Shown here: one piece after another, positions 1 to 8,581 of the stretch | How the letters are laid out: each line of letters opens with the position of its first letter | Position numbering within the stretch: the first letter of the stretch is position 1 | Assembly: GCA_049306095.1 (NCBI GenBank) | Contig: JBAQPU010000060.1 | Span: forward strand, 1 to 64,000 | Source of the DNA: UBA2336 sp049306095 | GTDB taxonomy: Bacteria > Bacteroidota > Bacteroidia > Cytophagales > Cyclobacteriaceae | Direction of reading: 5' to 3' | Length of the DNA stretch: 64,000 nucleotides | The notes under the pieces: generated by a model | Told to the model about the DNA's origin: nothing | What the model saw: the letters and a program-made list of their open reading frames with translations, nothing else | Databases searched by the model: none | Position numbers and translations under genes: made by a program

Positions 1-87
1 GTAAAGGAGGGGTCGGGGGTAACTCCCCTCCTTGTAAAGGAGGGGTCGGGGGTAACTCCCCTCCTTGTAAAGGAGGGGCCGGGGGTG
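1..87. repeat. 33-bp tandem palindromic repeat inside aspS frame
   Basis: Two complete 33-bp units (1-33 and 34-66) and the first part of a third (67-87, with T to C at 79) stand head to tail. Each unit holds a perfect 9-bp inverted repeat (arms 4-12 and 25-33). The junction between units also folds, with arms 25-33 and 37-45 around a 3-nt loop. The unit is 11 codons long, has no stop in the aspS frame, and would encode the peptide VKEGSGVTPLL. It continues past the left edge of the window, so the full copy number is unknown. Confidence 0.9.
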
Positions 88-942
88 GTTGATCTTACCT
101 CAGGAAAAAACTTCCCTGTTTTCGATAGCGCTGAATTAGTCGTAGGCATTTGCGCAAAAGGCTGTGCCGAATACACCCGCAAGCAATTGGATGAACTGAC
201 TGAATACGTAAAACGTCCGCAGGTAGGTGCGAAAGGATTGGTGTACGTACAATATCGTGCCGATGGATCAATCAAGTCATCTGTCGATAAGTTTTACAGT
301 GCCGATGATCTAAAAACCTGGACTGAGAAATTTGGCGCTCAGCCTGGCGACTTGTTGCTGATTATGGCGGGAGAAACCAACGCTACCCGCAAGCAATTGA
401 ATGAACTTCGACTGCTGATGGGTGATAAGCTTGGCTTACGCGATAAAAATAAATTTGCAGCGCTGTGGGTAGTTGATTTTCCATTACTGGAATGGAACGA
501 GGAAACCAAACGCTACCATGCTATGCACCATCCGTTTACTTCACCCAAGGCTGAAGACATCCAATTACTCGATACCGAACCGGGTAACGTACGGGCGAAT
601 GCCTATGACATGGTGATTAATGGAACGGAAGTGGGTGGCGGCTCTATTCGTATTCACGATCGGGCTACGCAGCAAATGATGTTTACCCATCTTGGTTTTA
701 CAGAAGAAGAAGCAAAAAAGCAATTCGGCTTTTTAATGGAAGCTTTTGAGTTTGGCGCCCCGCCACACGGAGGAATCGCTTTTGGTTTCGACCGCTTGTG
801 TTCAATTTTTGGAGGCGCTGATTCCATTCGTGATTTCATTGCCTTCCCAAAAAATAATGCCGGTCGCGATGTGATGATTGATTCACCCTCAACGATTTCA
901 GAAGAACAATTGAAAGAATTAGGAATTCTAGTGAAGGGATAA
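1..942 (+). CDS. aspS: Aspartate--tRNA ligase, C-terminal part (5' end outside window)
   Basis: Charges tRNA-Asp with aspartate in the cytoplasm. The visible part, from about position 88, matches the C-terminal half of bacterial AspRS: the GAD insertion domain (AELVVGICAKG, then GAKGLVYV), the class II core (MHHPFTSP, AYDMVINGTEVGGGS) and motif 3 (GIAFGFDRL near 770-800). The catalytic N-terminal half and the anticodon domain would lie left of the window. The frame is open without a stop from base 1 through the 33-bp repeats, so the gene could be continuous with an inserted repeat peptide at the entry to the GAD domain. The upstream half must be seen to exclude a broken gene. The nearest in-frame start is GTG at 85, which would give a non-functional fragment. 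Confidence 0.9.
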   Translation, partial: VKEGSGVTPLLVKEGSGVTPLLVKEGPGVVDLTSGKNFPVFDSAELVVGICAKGCAEYTRKQLDELTEYVKRPQVGAKGLVYVQYRADGSIKSSVDKFYSADDLKTWTEKFGAQPGDLLLIMAGETNATRKQLNELRLLMGDKLGLRDKNKFAALWVVDFPLLEWNEETKRYHAMHHPFTSPKAEDIQLLDTEPGNVRANAYDMVINGTEVGGGSIRIHDRATQQMMFTHLGFTEEEAKKQFGFLMEAFEFGAPPHGGIAFGFDRLCSIFGGADSIRDFIAFPKNNAGRDVMIDSPSTISEEQLKELGILVKG

Positions 943-956
943 GTATCACCCCTGAA

Positions 957-995
957 CTTGTCGAAGTCTGGATGAGAAAACCAGGCTTCGACAAA
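957..995. terminator. Hairpin between convergent aspS and lipoprotein genes
   Basis: Arms 957-971 and 981-995 pair with 13 of 15 matches around a 9-nt loop. The hairpin sits between the stops of two convergent genes, so it may terminate both. The arm sequence resembles dispersed intergenic repeats common in Bacteroidota genomes, so it may be a repeat element used as a terminator. Confidence 0.55.
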
Positions 996-1005
996 AAGGG
1001 TTCGC

Positions 1006-1977
1006 CTACCAATTCCAGTTCTTACTCAAATCGACTACAGATATTTTGCCGTTTTCGTAGATGGTTACAATATTATCACACGTACCATCTCCATAGTCGA
1101 TTTCAAACGATCCTTCTTCATCACCATCTTTATACTGAATACGCTCCCTTCCCTCAACAAACATAAAAAAGAAACAGAAATTATCTACTAAAGAATTTTG
1201 ACGGTAACAGGAGTAATCAGCTATCATGGGTTTCAATACTTTCGACTTATAATAGTTATCTCCATAGGTATAACTACCCGTGCTGCTTTCAATAATATAT
1301 TTATCCGTTGAATATCGTGTAGTACCCTTGCCTTTGTAAGAATAATCAATTGAATCATACCGGTATGTTGTTTCATCGTCATACGAATAGGTGCCTGAAA
1401 ATTTTTGAGTAGCCGTATCGTACTCTGATTCTCCTTCGTAGATTCCACCCCCGTTCATCAGAAAAGACCAACCTCCTGTATAAATCCCTCCATAATTATC
1501 GTAGGTAGATTTGTAGTAATAGGAATTCTTGAATACAGAACCGTTTTGCGAAATCAGATTCAGGTATGTGCTCGTGTACTTTCCAAACATGGTGTATTTG
1601 TAATCGCCCCATCCTTCTTCACAGCCATCGCCATAATCATAAATTGTTGTTTGGCTGCCATCTTCATTTGTCGTGTTGGTAATCACAGCGCAACTCTGCC
1701 ACGGATCATCAATAATTGTTGTATCCGCAGGTATATCGGATGAATCACCTGCCACCTTGCCATTCGGGCGAAAGGCCTGATTAAATAAACCCTGAAAGGA
1801 TTGGTTAACCGGACCAGCCATGCTTTCTGCCATGGCATTATTTGAGCCCATACGCATGGATAGGTACTGCTTCACTGCAGGGCTCAATTCGCTATTATTT
1901 TCCGGATCAGAACACGATATAATTCCAACAAGCGCTGCTACGCTTATGAAACCTGTAAATTTGGAAAACGATCTCAT
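1006..1977 (-). CDS. Uncharacterised lipoprotein
   Basis: No family recognised. The N-terminus MRSFSKF is followed by a hydrophobic stretch ending in a lipobox-like LVGIISC, so the protein is probably exported and lipidated. The mature part is polar and rich in Tyr, Gly, Ser and Asp, with repeated YDYGDG-like and SYTYGD-like stretches that suggest a beta-rich fold. An upstream in-frame ATG at 2019 would add 14 residues, but it would spoil the signal peptide and leave only 27 bp to the divergent methyltransferase, so 1977 is preferred. It is convergent with aspS across a hairpin. Confidence 0.75.
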   Translation of the reverse strand: MRSFSKFTGFISVAALVGIISCSDPENNSELSPAVKQYLSMRMGSNNAMAESMAGPVNQSFQGLFNQAFRPNGKVAGDSSDIPADTTIIDDPWQSCAVITNTTNEDGSQTTIYDYGDGCEEGWGDYKYTMFGKYTSTYLNLISQNGSVFKNSYYYKSTYDNYGGIYTGGWSFLMNGGGIYEGESEYDTATQKFSGTYSYDDETTYRYDSIDYSYKGKGTTRYSTDKYIIESSTGSYTYGDNYYKSKVLKPMIADYSCYRQNSLVDNFCFFFMFVEGRERIQYKDGDEEGSFEIDYGDGTCDNIVTIYENGKISVVDLSKNWNW

Positions 1978-2046
1978 GTTTAGATTTGGTTTGTTACCTA
2001 TATTGGACACCAGCTTCACGCTAACGGTTGGAATGTCTGTGTTTTT

Positions 2047-2781
2047 ATGAATAAAAAAGACTTCTTCTCAGGCCATTCCAAGTTATATGCCACCTTCAGG
2101 CCTACCTATCCTGATGACCTGTACAGTTTTGTCTTTAAACATGTAAAAGAATTTAACAATGCGTGGGACTGTGCAACAGGTAACGGCCAGGTTGCCCGCG
2201 TTCTCGCAAAGCAATTTAAACATGTTTGCGCAACCGATATCAGCCAGCAGCAATTAAACAATGCAGTACAGGCAAGTAATATTTCTTATTCCGTACAAAG
2301 CGCAGAACAAACCTCATTTGAAGTCAATCAGTTCGACCTGATTGCCGTTGGGCAGGCCCTTCACTGGTTCGATCTTGAAAAGTTTTTTGAGGAGGTAAAA
2401 CGAGTTGCCAAGAAAAATGCGTTATTGGCCGTATGGGGATATTCAACATGTACTGTAAATTCTGAAATTGATCAACACTTCAACCATTTTTACAATCACG
2501 TAGTGGGACCCTATTGGGATAGCGCCAGAAGAATGGTGGAGGAAGAATATGCACATGTTCGATTTCCTTTTGACCTTATACCTGCACCAAAATTTTCACT
2601 CAATGTTGAATGGACGCTTGATGAATTTGCCGGCTACCTCACCACCTGGTCGGCCACACAAAAATTTATAAAAGATAAAAATTACAATCCGGTGCCTGAA
2701 GTTGTTCGGTTGCTTACACCGTTGTGGCGTGAGAAGCGATTCGTTTCATTTCCTGTCTTTTTGAAGATGGGGAAGATTTAA
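2047..2781 (+). CDS. Class I SAM-dependent methyltransferase
   Basis: A 244-residue protein of the Methyltransf_11/UbiE-like group. Motif I reads WDCATGNGQVARVLA near residue 40, followed by the acidic end of beta 2 (CATDIS) and a motif IV-like stretch FDLIAVGQALHWFD. The HWFD region resembles small-molecule carboxyl methyltransferases of the yeast Tmt1/Crg1 type. Substrate cannot be told from sequence. It is transcribed divergently from the lipoprotein gene and followed after 10 bp by a doubtful small ORF. Confidence 0.85.
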   Translation: MNKKDFFSGHSKLYATFRPTYPDDLYSFVFKHVKEFNNAWDCATGNGQVARVLAKQFKHVCATDISQQQLNNAVQASNISYSVQSAEQTSFEVNQFDLIAVGQALHWFDLEKFFEEVKRVAKKNALLAVWGYSTCTVNSEIDQHFNHFYNHVVGPYWDSARRMVEEEYAHVRFPFDLIPAPKFSLNVEWTLDEFAGYLTTWSATQKFIKDKNYNPVPEVVRLLTPLWREKRFVSFPVFLKMGKI

Positions 2782-2791
2782 TTGGTCGCTG

Positions 2792-3070
2792 ATGGAGAAA
2801 ATCAATAAGGAATTACTCGCGAAAAACAGAAAAACTGCTTTAAAATTAGGGCTTATTATAACCCTGATTCTAATAATTATCCTTCACATCCGAAACTCGC
2901 AGACAACTTATTTCGCTCACCATATCAACATTGGTACTTTTGATTTTCATTGCTTTAATTGGGCGCTACCGAAAAAACAAATCGAATCAACGCTGACCAG
3001 AATCAAGAATCAAGAATTTTGCCTCACATCCCCATCATCACAAACGCACCCCAATAGTAAGGCTCTTTAA
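2792..3070 (+). CDS. Small single-span membrane protein, doubtful
   Basis: A 92-codon ORF beginning with a lysine-rich stretch and a strong hydrophobic segment (about residues 18-34, LKLGLIITLILIIILHI). The second half has no membrane character, and its last 47 bp overlap the 3' end of the convergent CHAT gene. The direct repeat ATCAAGA near 3002-3013 suggests the reading frame runs into intergenic sequence, so this may be the remnant of a longer gene. Function unknown. Confidence 0.35.
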   Translation: MEKINKELLAKNRKTALKLGLIITLILIIILHIRNSQTTYFAHHINIGTFDFHCFNWALPKKQIESTLTRIKNQEFCLTSPSSQTHPNSKAL

Positions 3071-5846
3071 ATTTTGTCATCAGTTGCAACTGTGCCTGCT
3101 TGAAGGCTTTTTGTTTGTTGCCGAGTTTTATCCAGTTGTTATAGAAATTAGTCATCAGCAATTGTGTTGCGGCATCATCTACTTTCCACAAGCTCATGAT
3201 TAGCGCATCGGCACCGGCAACTTGAAATGCGCGCTGCAAACCATACACGCCTTCACCCGACTTAACATCACCCAAACCGGTTTCGCAGGCGCTCAGAATC
3301 ACCAGGTTGGTTCCTTCCAGGTTCAGGTTCATCGCTTCATAAGCTGTGAGCACACCGTTATCGTTACTGGTAATATCCACCCCACCAGAGCCTGCAATCG
3401 TCTTTCCGGCTCCTGCCAGAATCAACCCCGATCGCAACAGCGGATTGTTGGAAGCATTTTCAGCATTCACTCCAAAAACTGAACCCGCTCCCTCGTCTGC
3501 ATCCTTTAAGAAATAACCATGCGTAGCAATGTGCACCAACGATGGCCCCTTAATACTCTTAACATTTTTCTCTGAAGCATCTTTTTGCATGAACTGATTC
3601 ACCTGGTAGCCCGCTGCTTTTAAAATTTTTGACACACCATCCACTTCTACTTTGGTGCCGGGCAATGCTGATACTTCTGTTGTTCCGTAATCGGGGAAAC
3701 CCAGCAGAAAAGCATTCTTTTTTGGAATACCGGCCTTTTTGGATTTGAGCGAAATGAGGTCTTTCGAATTACCAATAATCACCAGGTCGTAACGGTTCAC
3801 CACATAGTCGGCATCAGGCCGCTTTAGCGTGTTCAGATTCATTTGATTGTACACACCGTCCGGAGAAATGTACACGAGTTTCTTTCCCTGAATTTCTTTT
3901 TCGATTTTAGCCCAGTACTGGTCGTACGAATATTCATCGTTCACACGTTGTTGAATGGCGTTGCGATAATATTTTGAATACCGGGTTTCCAATTGTTGTC
4001 CGTTATCGAAGACCACCAACTGCGGCATTTCCACACCCTTCTTTAAAATCAATGCCACATAGCGGGTATCATTGGTAAAATCCTGGCCAAAGCCACGCAC
4101 TCTCACAATATCCACCAGTGCTTCATTATCGGCCAACAGGCCCAGCACCTGTTTATAACTTAATTTTTGAGTGGAATAACCGGCCGAAAAATCTCCCGAA
4201 CGTTCAGATAGAGATTTTTCCATTGCGTTGGTCGAATGCTCGAGGGCTGCCAGGTCAATTTTCTGTTCCTTCAATTGCTCTTTTGAGTAGGCGTATAAGC
4301 GAGCGAGCTGCTCTTTTTGATCGAGCCACTGCAGGTAATCGCTAATGAGATTTTTATCGTTGCTTTTCAGGATTGCTTCTTTCACTTTGTTGGTGGAGTT
4401 CAACAGCAATGCCTTGGTGGCCATCTGGTAATCAAAGAAGTCCTGCGTCACATAGTTTAACTGTGTACCGGCTTCCAGGGCAAAATTGAAAAAGCGCTGA
4501 AAGCGCGGGGCGGTAACATCCCAAAATTTGGTCTTCTCCGCCTCGCTCATGGGCGGAAAATACCGGTTAATGAAATCGATGGTCTTATCCATGACTTCAC
4601 GGTACATAATATAGGCCTGATCGTAGCGGTTGGTTTTCCAGTACAGGATCGCGAGGTTCTCTTGTGTCTTCACATAATCAGGGTGACTGCTCCCCAACAG
4701 GGCTTCTCTGATCTCGAGCGCTTTGTTCAGTTGCTTTTCGGCTTCCTCATTGCGATTGTTCATCCGGTAAAAGTTCCCCAGATCGTTGGTTACTTTTGCG
4801 TAATAGATGTTTTGTTCGGTATACCGTTTTTTATAAACTTCCTTCGATTTCGTAAAGAGGGGTTCAACTTTATCATTTTTACCCATCTGTATGTATAGAA
4901 TGCCCAACTGATTGAGGAGACCCGCATATTCAGCATTTCCGGTTTGGCCTCTGGCGTCAAATATTTTTTTTATCTCTAAGAAATTCTTTTCCGCTTCTGT
5001 AAAGTTGCCTGACAGTTGATAAATAAAAGCCAGGTTTGCACGGAATTTTCTGCTGTCGAACGATTTCTTTCCCTGCAATGCTTTTTTGGGAGCGACCGAT
5101 GAGGAAGCCATAGCCTTTTTCATTAATTCCGCTGCTTCATCGTAACGACCAATTGCCTGCAGCAGCATGGCCTTATTATTTAATAAGATGGCCTTCTGCA
5201 TGCTTTCACCAAAGAATTTCTCAGATAGTCCAATAGCTTCATCAAACTCCCTTTCTGCTTCATTGTACTGGCCTAACGCCTGGTGAAGTTTAGCCTGATT
5301 ATTCAGGTTGGCAATGTAAGCAGCACTTTGCTTGCCTAGTGATTGAGCGCTCAGAGTTAAGGTTTGTGAGATAAATTCATTGGCTTCTGCGGCCTTCCCT
5401 TGAGTAAGGTAAATTAAACCAAGATTCGAAAGCGTTCGCAGATAGACGATTTCATTCGTTAATGCATTGGCTTCCATAAAATCTTTGGTTGCCACGAATT
5501 TTTCTTCAGCCCATTTGTACCAACGGGCTTCGTAGTAGCCAATACCGATTTCAAGGGTATCGCGTGCTTTTTCAACTAATGATTTATCGGCTTCGTCTTT
5601 AAGCGCATACAACATTTTAGAGCCCGTTTCACCCTTCTGCTCTACATCAAAGAACCCTGCATTTTCATTGACCGAAATCGCAAACTGAAAATCGACAGAA
5701 TCAAGCGATGCCTTTTGTATTGCTCCCTTTTTACCCCCTTCCTTTTGAAGGGCTTTTCCCAGTTGATTTAGTAGGTCCTGAGCGGGCAGGGAAAATGTTG
5801 CGCAACAAAAAATGACTGGTAAAATATAGATCTTCGAACGTATCAT
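3024..5846 (-). CDS. Exported TPR-CHAT domain protein
   Basis: A 940-residue protein starting MIRSKIYILPVIFCCATF with a signal peptide, so it should act outside the cytoplasm. The N-terminal half holds a series of TPR repeats (motifs such as ANLNNQAKLHQALGQYNEAE and NDLGNFYRMNNRNEEAEK). A helical linker and a C-terminal CHAT domain follow. CHAT is a caspase-like cysteine peptidase fold; the His is seen in SLVHIATHGYF and the Cys in VILSACETGLGD (about residue 854). Both catalytic residues are present, so it may be an active peptidase. An in-frame ATG at 5903 is rejected because it would lengthen the signal peptide and run through a hairpin. It lies downstream of the small secreted protein gene at 5922-6440. 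Targets are unknown. Confidence 0.88.
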   Translation of the reverse strand: MIRSKIYILPVIFCCATFSLPAQDLLNQLGKALQKEGGKKGAIQKASLDSVDFQFAISVNENAGFFDVEQKGETGSKMLYALKDEADKSLVEKARDTLEIGIGYYEARWYKWAEEKFVATKDFMEANALTNEIVYLRTLSNLGLIYLTQGKAAEANEFISQTLTLSAQSLGKQSAAYIANLNNQAKLHQALGQYNEAEREFDEAIGLSEKFFGESMQKAILLNNKAMLLQAIGRYDEAAELMKKAMASSSVAPKKALQGKKSFDSRKFRANLAFIYQLSGNFTEAEKNFLEIKKIFDARGQTGNAEYAGLLNQLGILYIQMGKNDKVEPLFTKSKEVYKKRYTEQNIYYAKVTNDLGNFYRMNNRNEEAEKQLNKALEIREALLGSSHPDYVKTQENLAILYWKTNRYDQAYIMYREVMDKTIDFINRYFPPMSEAEKTKFWDVTAPRFQRFFNFALEAGTQLNYVTQDFFDYQMATKALLLNSTNKVKEAILKSNDKNLISDYLQWLDQKEQLARLYAYSKEQLKEQKIDLAALEHSTNAMEKSLSERSGDFSAGYSTQKLSYKQVLGLLADNEALVDIVRVRGFGQDFTNDTRYVALILKKGVEMPQLVVFDNGQQLETRYSKYYRNAIQQRVNDEYSYDQYWAKIEKEIQGKKLVYISPDGVYNQMNLNTLKRPDADYVVNRYDLVIIGNSKDLISLKSKKAGIPKKNAFLLGFPDYGTTEVSALPGTKVEVDGVSKILKAAGYQVNQFMQKDASEKNVKSIKGPSLVHIATHGYFLKDADEGAGSVFGVNAENASNNPLLRSGLILAGAGKTIAGSGGVDITSNDNGVLTAYEAMNLNLEGTNLVILSACETGLGDVKSGEGVYGLQRAFQVAGADALIMSLWKVDDAATQLLMTNFYNNWIKLGNKQKAFKQAQLQLMTKFKEPYYWGAFVMMGM

Positions 5847-5872
5847 CGCGACATCAGTTAGGTAGAATGAAG

Positions 5873-5899
5873 AAAAGGTTGAAATGAGTTCAACCTTTT
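5873..5899 (-). terminator. Hairpin between secreted coiled-coil gene and CHAT gene
   Basis: A perfect 11-bp inverted repeat (arms 5873-5883 and 5889-5899) around a 5-nt loop, ending in four T on either strand. It lies after the stop of the small secreted protein gene and before the CHAT gene start, both leftward. It could terminate or attenuate transcription between them. Confidence 0.6.
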
Positions 5900-5921
5900 C
5901 CAATTTAAGAAATGAAGTTCA

Positions 5922-6440
5922 CTATTCCTCTTCAACAGATTCTCCGCGTCTCTTTAATTCTTCGCTAAGTAATTTAGTATTGTCCGTTACCAGCGTAGCA
6001 ACAGTATCCAGATTTTTCTTCGAGGCATCCAGGCCCTTCACTGATTTATTGGTATTACCGGTAGCTTGTGGTGATTTCGTCATTGGTTTTAAACTTTTTG
6101 CACTTTCAAGCAGCGCCTTTGATTGCTCCCTTAAATCTTCAATGCGCCCGGTAAGTTCATTGGTCGATTTTCCAATACCCCGAAATGCTTTAAAGTCGGC
6201 TTTGAGTTTTTCAACCGATACGCTGGCTAATCCGGCTGCATAACTTTTAACATCGGTATCTAAACGGGTGGCATCGGTCTTAAGCTTTGCGGATTCGTCC
6301 AGGATGTCAAAAGAATTATTCTTGAAGGTGTCAAAATCTGAAACGCCCATGTTCTCAGGACGTTTTGGTGTTTTATCGTCTTGGGCAAACAAAACGGCTG
6401 GCAAAACAAAAGCAAGGAATAAAAAAGAGCACTTTTTCAT
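5922..6440 (-). CDS. Secreted coiled-coil protein of unknown function
   Basis: 172 residues with a clear signal peptide (MKKCSFLFLAFVLPAVLFAQ, cleavage after AQ). The mature part is almost entirely helical with heptad-like patterns (LDESAKLKTDATRLDTDV, GRIEDLREQSKALLESAKSL) and ends in an acidic tail. No enzyme motif is visible. It is the upstream neighbour of the exported TPR-CHAT gene on the same strand, separated by a hairpin. A joint role, as partner or substrate, is inference only. Confidence 0.75.
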   Translation of the reverse strand: MKKCSFLFLAFVLPAVLFAQDDKTPKRPENMGVSDFDTFKNNSFDILDESAKLKTDATRLDTDVKSYAAGLASVSVEKLKADFKAFRGIGKSTNELTGRIEDLREQSKALLESAKSLKPMTKSPQATGNTNKSVKGLDASKKNLDTVATLVTDNTKLLSEELKRRGESVEEE

Positions 6441-6548
6441 ACGAGTGGGTTTAATTCAGGAAGCTAAAGTATGGCAAATACAGGTTTAAATCAATCAGAA
6501 ATTGATCATTAACTTTTTATCTTCACGCGTCTTTTTACTGAATTAGTT

Positions 6549-7274
6549 TTGAAACTACTGCTGAAGCTTTATACTCTTTGGGTATTCCTTGTTTTTACCG
6601 TATTCATGATCCTGTTTCTACCGGGTCTAACCATTCCGTTTATGCTGGGCCGTCAATTCAGTTGGATTGGTTATTTCTTTTTGTGGCTCTGGTCGTGGAT
6701 TTTTAGTGTGCTCACGTTCATCCGGTATGAGTTTCATGGGCACGAATATTTAAAGAAAGACAAGTCTTACATCTATGTGAGCAATCATACCTCCTTTCTT
6801 GATCTGCCGGGGTTACGGCTCTTAATCCCCGGTGAGTTCAGACCCATTGCAAAAAAAGAATTACTTAAACTTCCGTTATTCGGATTAATTGTACGAGGTT
6901 CCACGGTGGTGGTTGATCGTTCAAACGCACAAAGCAGGAAACGAAGCATTGAAAAAATAAGGGAAATTCTCTCACACGGAATCTCCGCCCTGATTTTTGC
7001 GGAAGGCACACAAAACAGAACAAAAGAAATTTTGCAGCCATTTAAGGATGGTGCCTTTAGAATTGCCGTAGATACGCAACTGCCTATTATTCCAATCATG
7101 ATTATTGGCGCAGGTAAGCTCATGCCTCCGGGTACCATTGACCTGCGGCCGGGAAAAATAAAAATTATTGTTGGGCAGCAACTGGATGTTGCAGGAAAAA
7201 CTATCGATCAGGTTCCGGTTATCAAACAACAAGTTTTTGATGAAATGCTGGCGATGCACAGCGTGCATGCATAG
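6549..7274 (+). CDS. plsC: 1-acyl-sn-glycerol-3-phosphate acyltransferase
   Basis: Transfers an acyl chain to lysophosphatidic acid to make phosphatidic acid at the inner membrane. 241 residues, usual for the family. An N-terminal membrane segment (about 8-55) precedes the NHX4D block NHTSFLD (79-85, catalytic His80 and Asp85), the FRPIAKKEL block near 97-105, and FAEGTQNRT (150-158), which binds glycerol phosphate. The predicted start is TTG at 6549; the next ATG would cut into the hydrophobic N-terminus. It stands alone and is convergent with rsmG. Confidence 0.9.
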   Translation: MKLLLKLYTLWVFLVFTVFMILFLPGLTIPFMLGRQFSWIGYFFLWLWSWIFSVLTFIRYEFHGHEYLKKDKSYIYVSNHTSFLDLPGLRLLIPGEFRPIAKKELLKLPLFGLIVRGSTVVVDRSNAQSRKRSIEKIREILSHGISALIFAEGTQNRTKEILQPFKDGAFRIAVDTQLPIIPIMIIGAGKLMPPGTIDLRPGKIKIIVGQQLDVAGKTIDQVPVIKQQVFDEMLAMHSVHA

Positions 7275-7309
7275 AGTCAGTCTCGATTCCGCACAGACTG
7301 ACCTCATTC

Positions 7310-7939
7310 CTACAACGGAACGTACACGACCTTCTTCGTTTCAAAAAAATCTTCTTGAAAATAATCGGAAAGGTTGTAAAGACTATAGGGTTTTTTCAAT
7401 TCAGCCAGTTCTTCATCAAGATCGCCACCCTTCAGATACAGAATTCCATTATCTAATTCATGAACGGATTTGTCCTTTACTTTGTGGTGAACCCATCCGT
7501 AAAACTCTTTTAAACGGGTAACTGCCCGGCTCACAATAAAATCATACTTGCTCCTGACCTGTTCAGCACGGATTTGTTCACCCTTCACATTTTTAAGTCC
7601 AAGTCCTTCAGCTACTGCATTCACTACGGTAATCTTCTTCCCGATAGAGTCGACTAAATGAAAATGCGTTTCCGGAAAAAGTATGGCCAGTGGTATTCCT
7701 GGAAAACCTCCTCCCGTGCCAACATCCAATACCTGTGCACCGGGTTTGAAGTTCATCACTTTTGCAATGCCCAGCGAATGAAGCACATGGTTGATGTACA
7801 GGTTTTCAATATCCTTACGGGAGATCACATTAATTTTTTCATTCCACTCTGAATACAAATCATACAGTTTTATAAACTGCTTTTTCTGCTCGTCAGAAAG
7901 TGAAGGAAAATAGTGAGGTATCAAGCCAGCGTTTTGCAA
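7310..7939 (-). CDS. rsmG: 16S rRNA (guanine(527)-N(7))-methyltransferase RsmG
   Basis: Methylates G527 of 16S rRNA using S-adenosylmethionine. The SAM-binding glycine loop LDVGTGGGFPG is at 71-81, preceded by the family's NLYINHVLHSL stretch and followed by HLVDSIGKKI and VSRAVTRL. Length is about 209 residues, as usual. The start is uncertain: the frame opens at TTG 7939, and TTG at 7924 (MIPHYFPSL) fits the family start better. It is the last gene of a leftward group with the sigma factor and glycosyltransferase. Confidence 0.92.
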   Translation of the reverse strand: MQNAGLIPHYFPSLSDEQKKQFIKLYDLYSEWNEKINVISRKDIENLYINHVLHSLGIAKVMNFKPGAQVLDVGTGGGFPGIPLAILFPETHFHLVDSIGKKITVVNAVAEGLGLKNVKGEQIRAEQVRSKYDFIVSRAVTRLKEFYGWVHHKVKDKSVHELDNGILYLKGGDLDEELAELKKPYSLYNLSDYFQEDFFETKKVVYVPL

Positions 7940-7940
7940 T

Positions 7941-7975
7941 CGTAAATCTGAAATCTAAAATCGTAAATTTTAAAT
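7941..7975. repeat. AT-rich intergenic repeat (ATTTTAGATT type)
   Basis: Tandem, slightly diverged copies of AAATCTGAAATCTAAAATC-like sequence fill the gap between rsmG and the sigma factor gene. The same motif recurs near 49490-49530, 49868-49905 and 53480-53585, so it is a dispersed simple element. Confidence 0.6.
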
Positions 7976-8581
7976 ATGGTCGCGCTTATTCTTCACCATC
8001 TCAAACATCAGTTCGCGCGCACGGTGAAGTTGTGCTTTTACTGTTCCAAGAGGCGCTTCGAGTTCTACTGCAATTTCTTCGTACGATAACTCATTGAAAT
8101 ATCGCAGCCGGACCAACCTCTGGTATTTGGGAGGGAGCTTATCCACAAACACCTGGATAAGTTCAGCCTTTTGTGCCTTGATGGTTTCCTCCTGTGGATT
8201 CAAATTCTCATCCTCCACTTCAATGGAAATTCCATCACCATTATCATCGGTAAATGTATTATCAATGCTCATGGTATTGAGCTTCTTCTTTCTGATCTGA
8301 TCAATGGTATTATTGGTGGCAATTCTGAAAAGCCAGGTACTGAACGTAAAATCTTTTTTAAACTTATGCAGACTGCGGAATGCTTTAGCAAACGATTCGA
8401 TGGTGAGATCTTCTGCGTCATCGACATTTCGCACCATCTTTAAAATCATGTGGTACACCGGGCGCTTATAGCGCTGCAATAATTTGGCATACGCTTTTTC
8501 ATCGTTGTTTTGAACGGCCTCATCAATCAGGCGGAAATCTTCCAGTGCCTTATCCGAAAATTGCCGTTCTAGTTCCTCCAT
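7970..8581 (-). CDS. ECF-type RNA polymerase sigma factor
   Basis: A sigma-70 family factor of the extracytoplasmic type, 203 residues from the ATG at 8581 (MEELERQFSDKA). Region 2 is seen in KLLQRYKRPVYHMILKMV and AEDLTIESFAKAF followed by FSTWLFRIATNNTIDQIRKK. Region 4 is seen in LPPKYQRLVRLRYFNELSYE with the helix-turn-helix APLGTVKAQLHRARE. A longer frame to 8665 lies inside the glycosyltransferase gene and is rejected. The start overlaps the 3' end of that gene by 13 bp, suggesting coupled translation. No anti-sigma factor gene is adjacent. Confidence 0.88.
   Translation of the reverse strand: MEELERQFSDKALEDFRLIDEAVQNNDEKAYAKLLQRYKRPVYHMILKMVRNVDDAEDLTIESFAKAFRSLHKFKKDFTFSTWLFRIATNNTIDQIRKKKLNTMSIDNTFTDDNGDGISIEVEDENLNPQEETIKAQKAELIQVFVDKLPPKYQRLVRLRYFNELSYEEIAVELEAPLGTVKAQLHRARELMFEMVKNKRDHI

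Noticed and set aside
654..839. Open frame on the minus strand within aspS
   Set aside because: Antisense shadow of the AspRS C-terminal domain with no homologue pattern.
1820..2050. Plus-strand frame over the lipoprotein start
   Set aside because: It overlaps the signal peptide region of the lipoprotein gene in antisense and has no recognisable family.
5884..6243. Plus-strand frame of 119 codons opposite the secreted coiled-coil gene
   Set aside because: Serine/leucine-rich antisense of a coiled-coil gene; low complexity, no start context.
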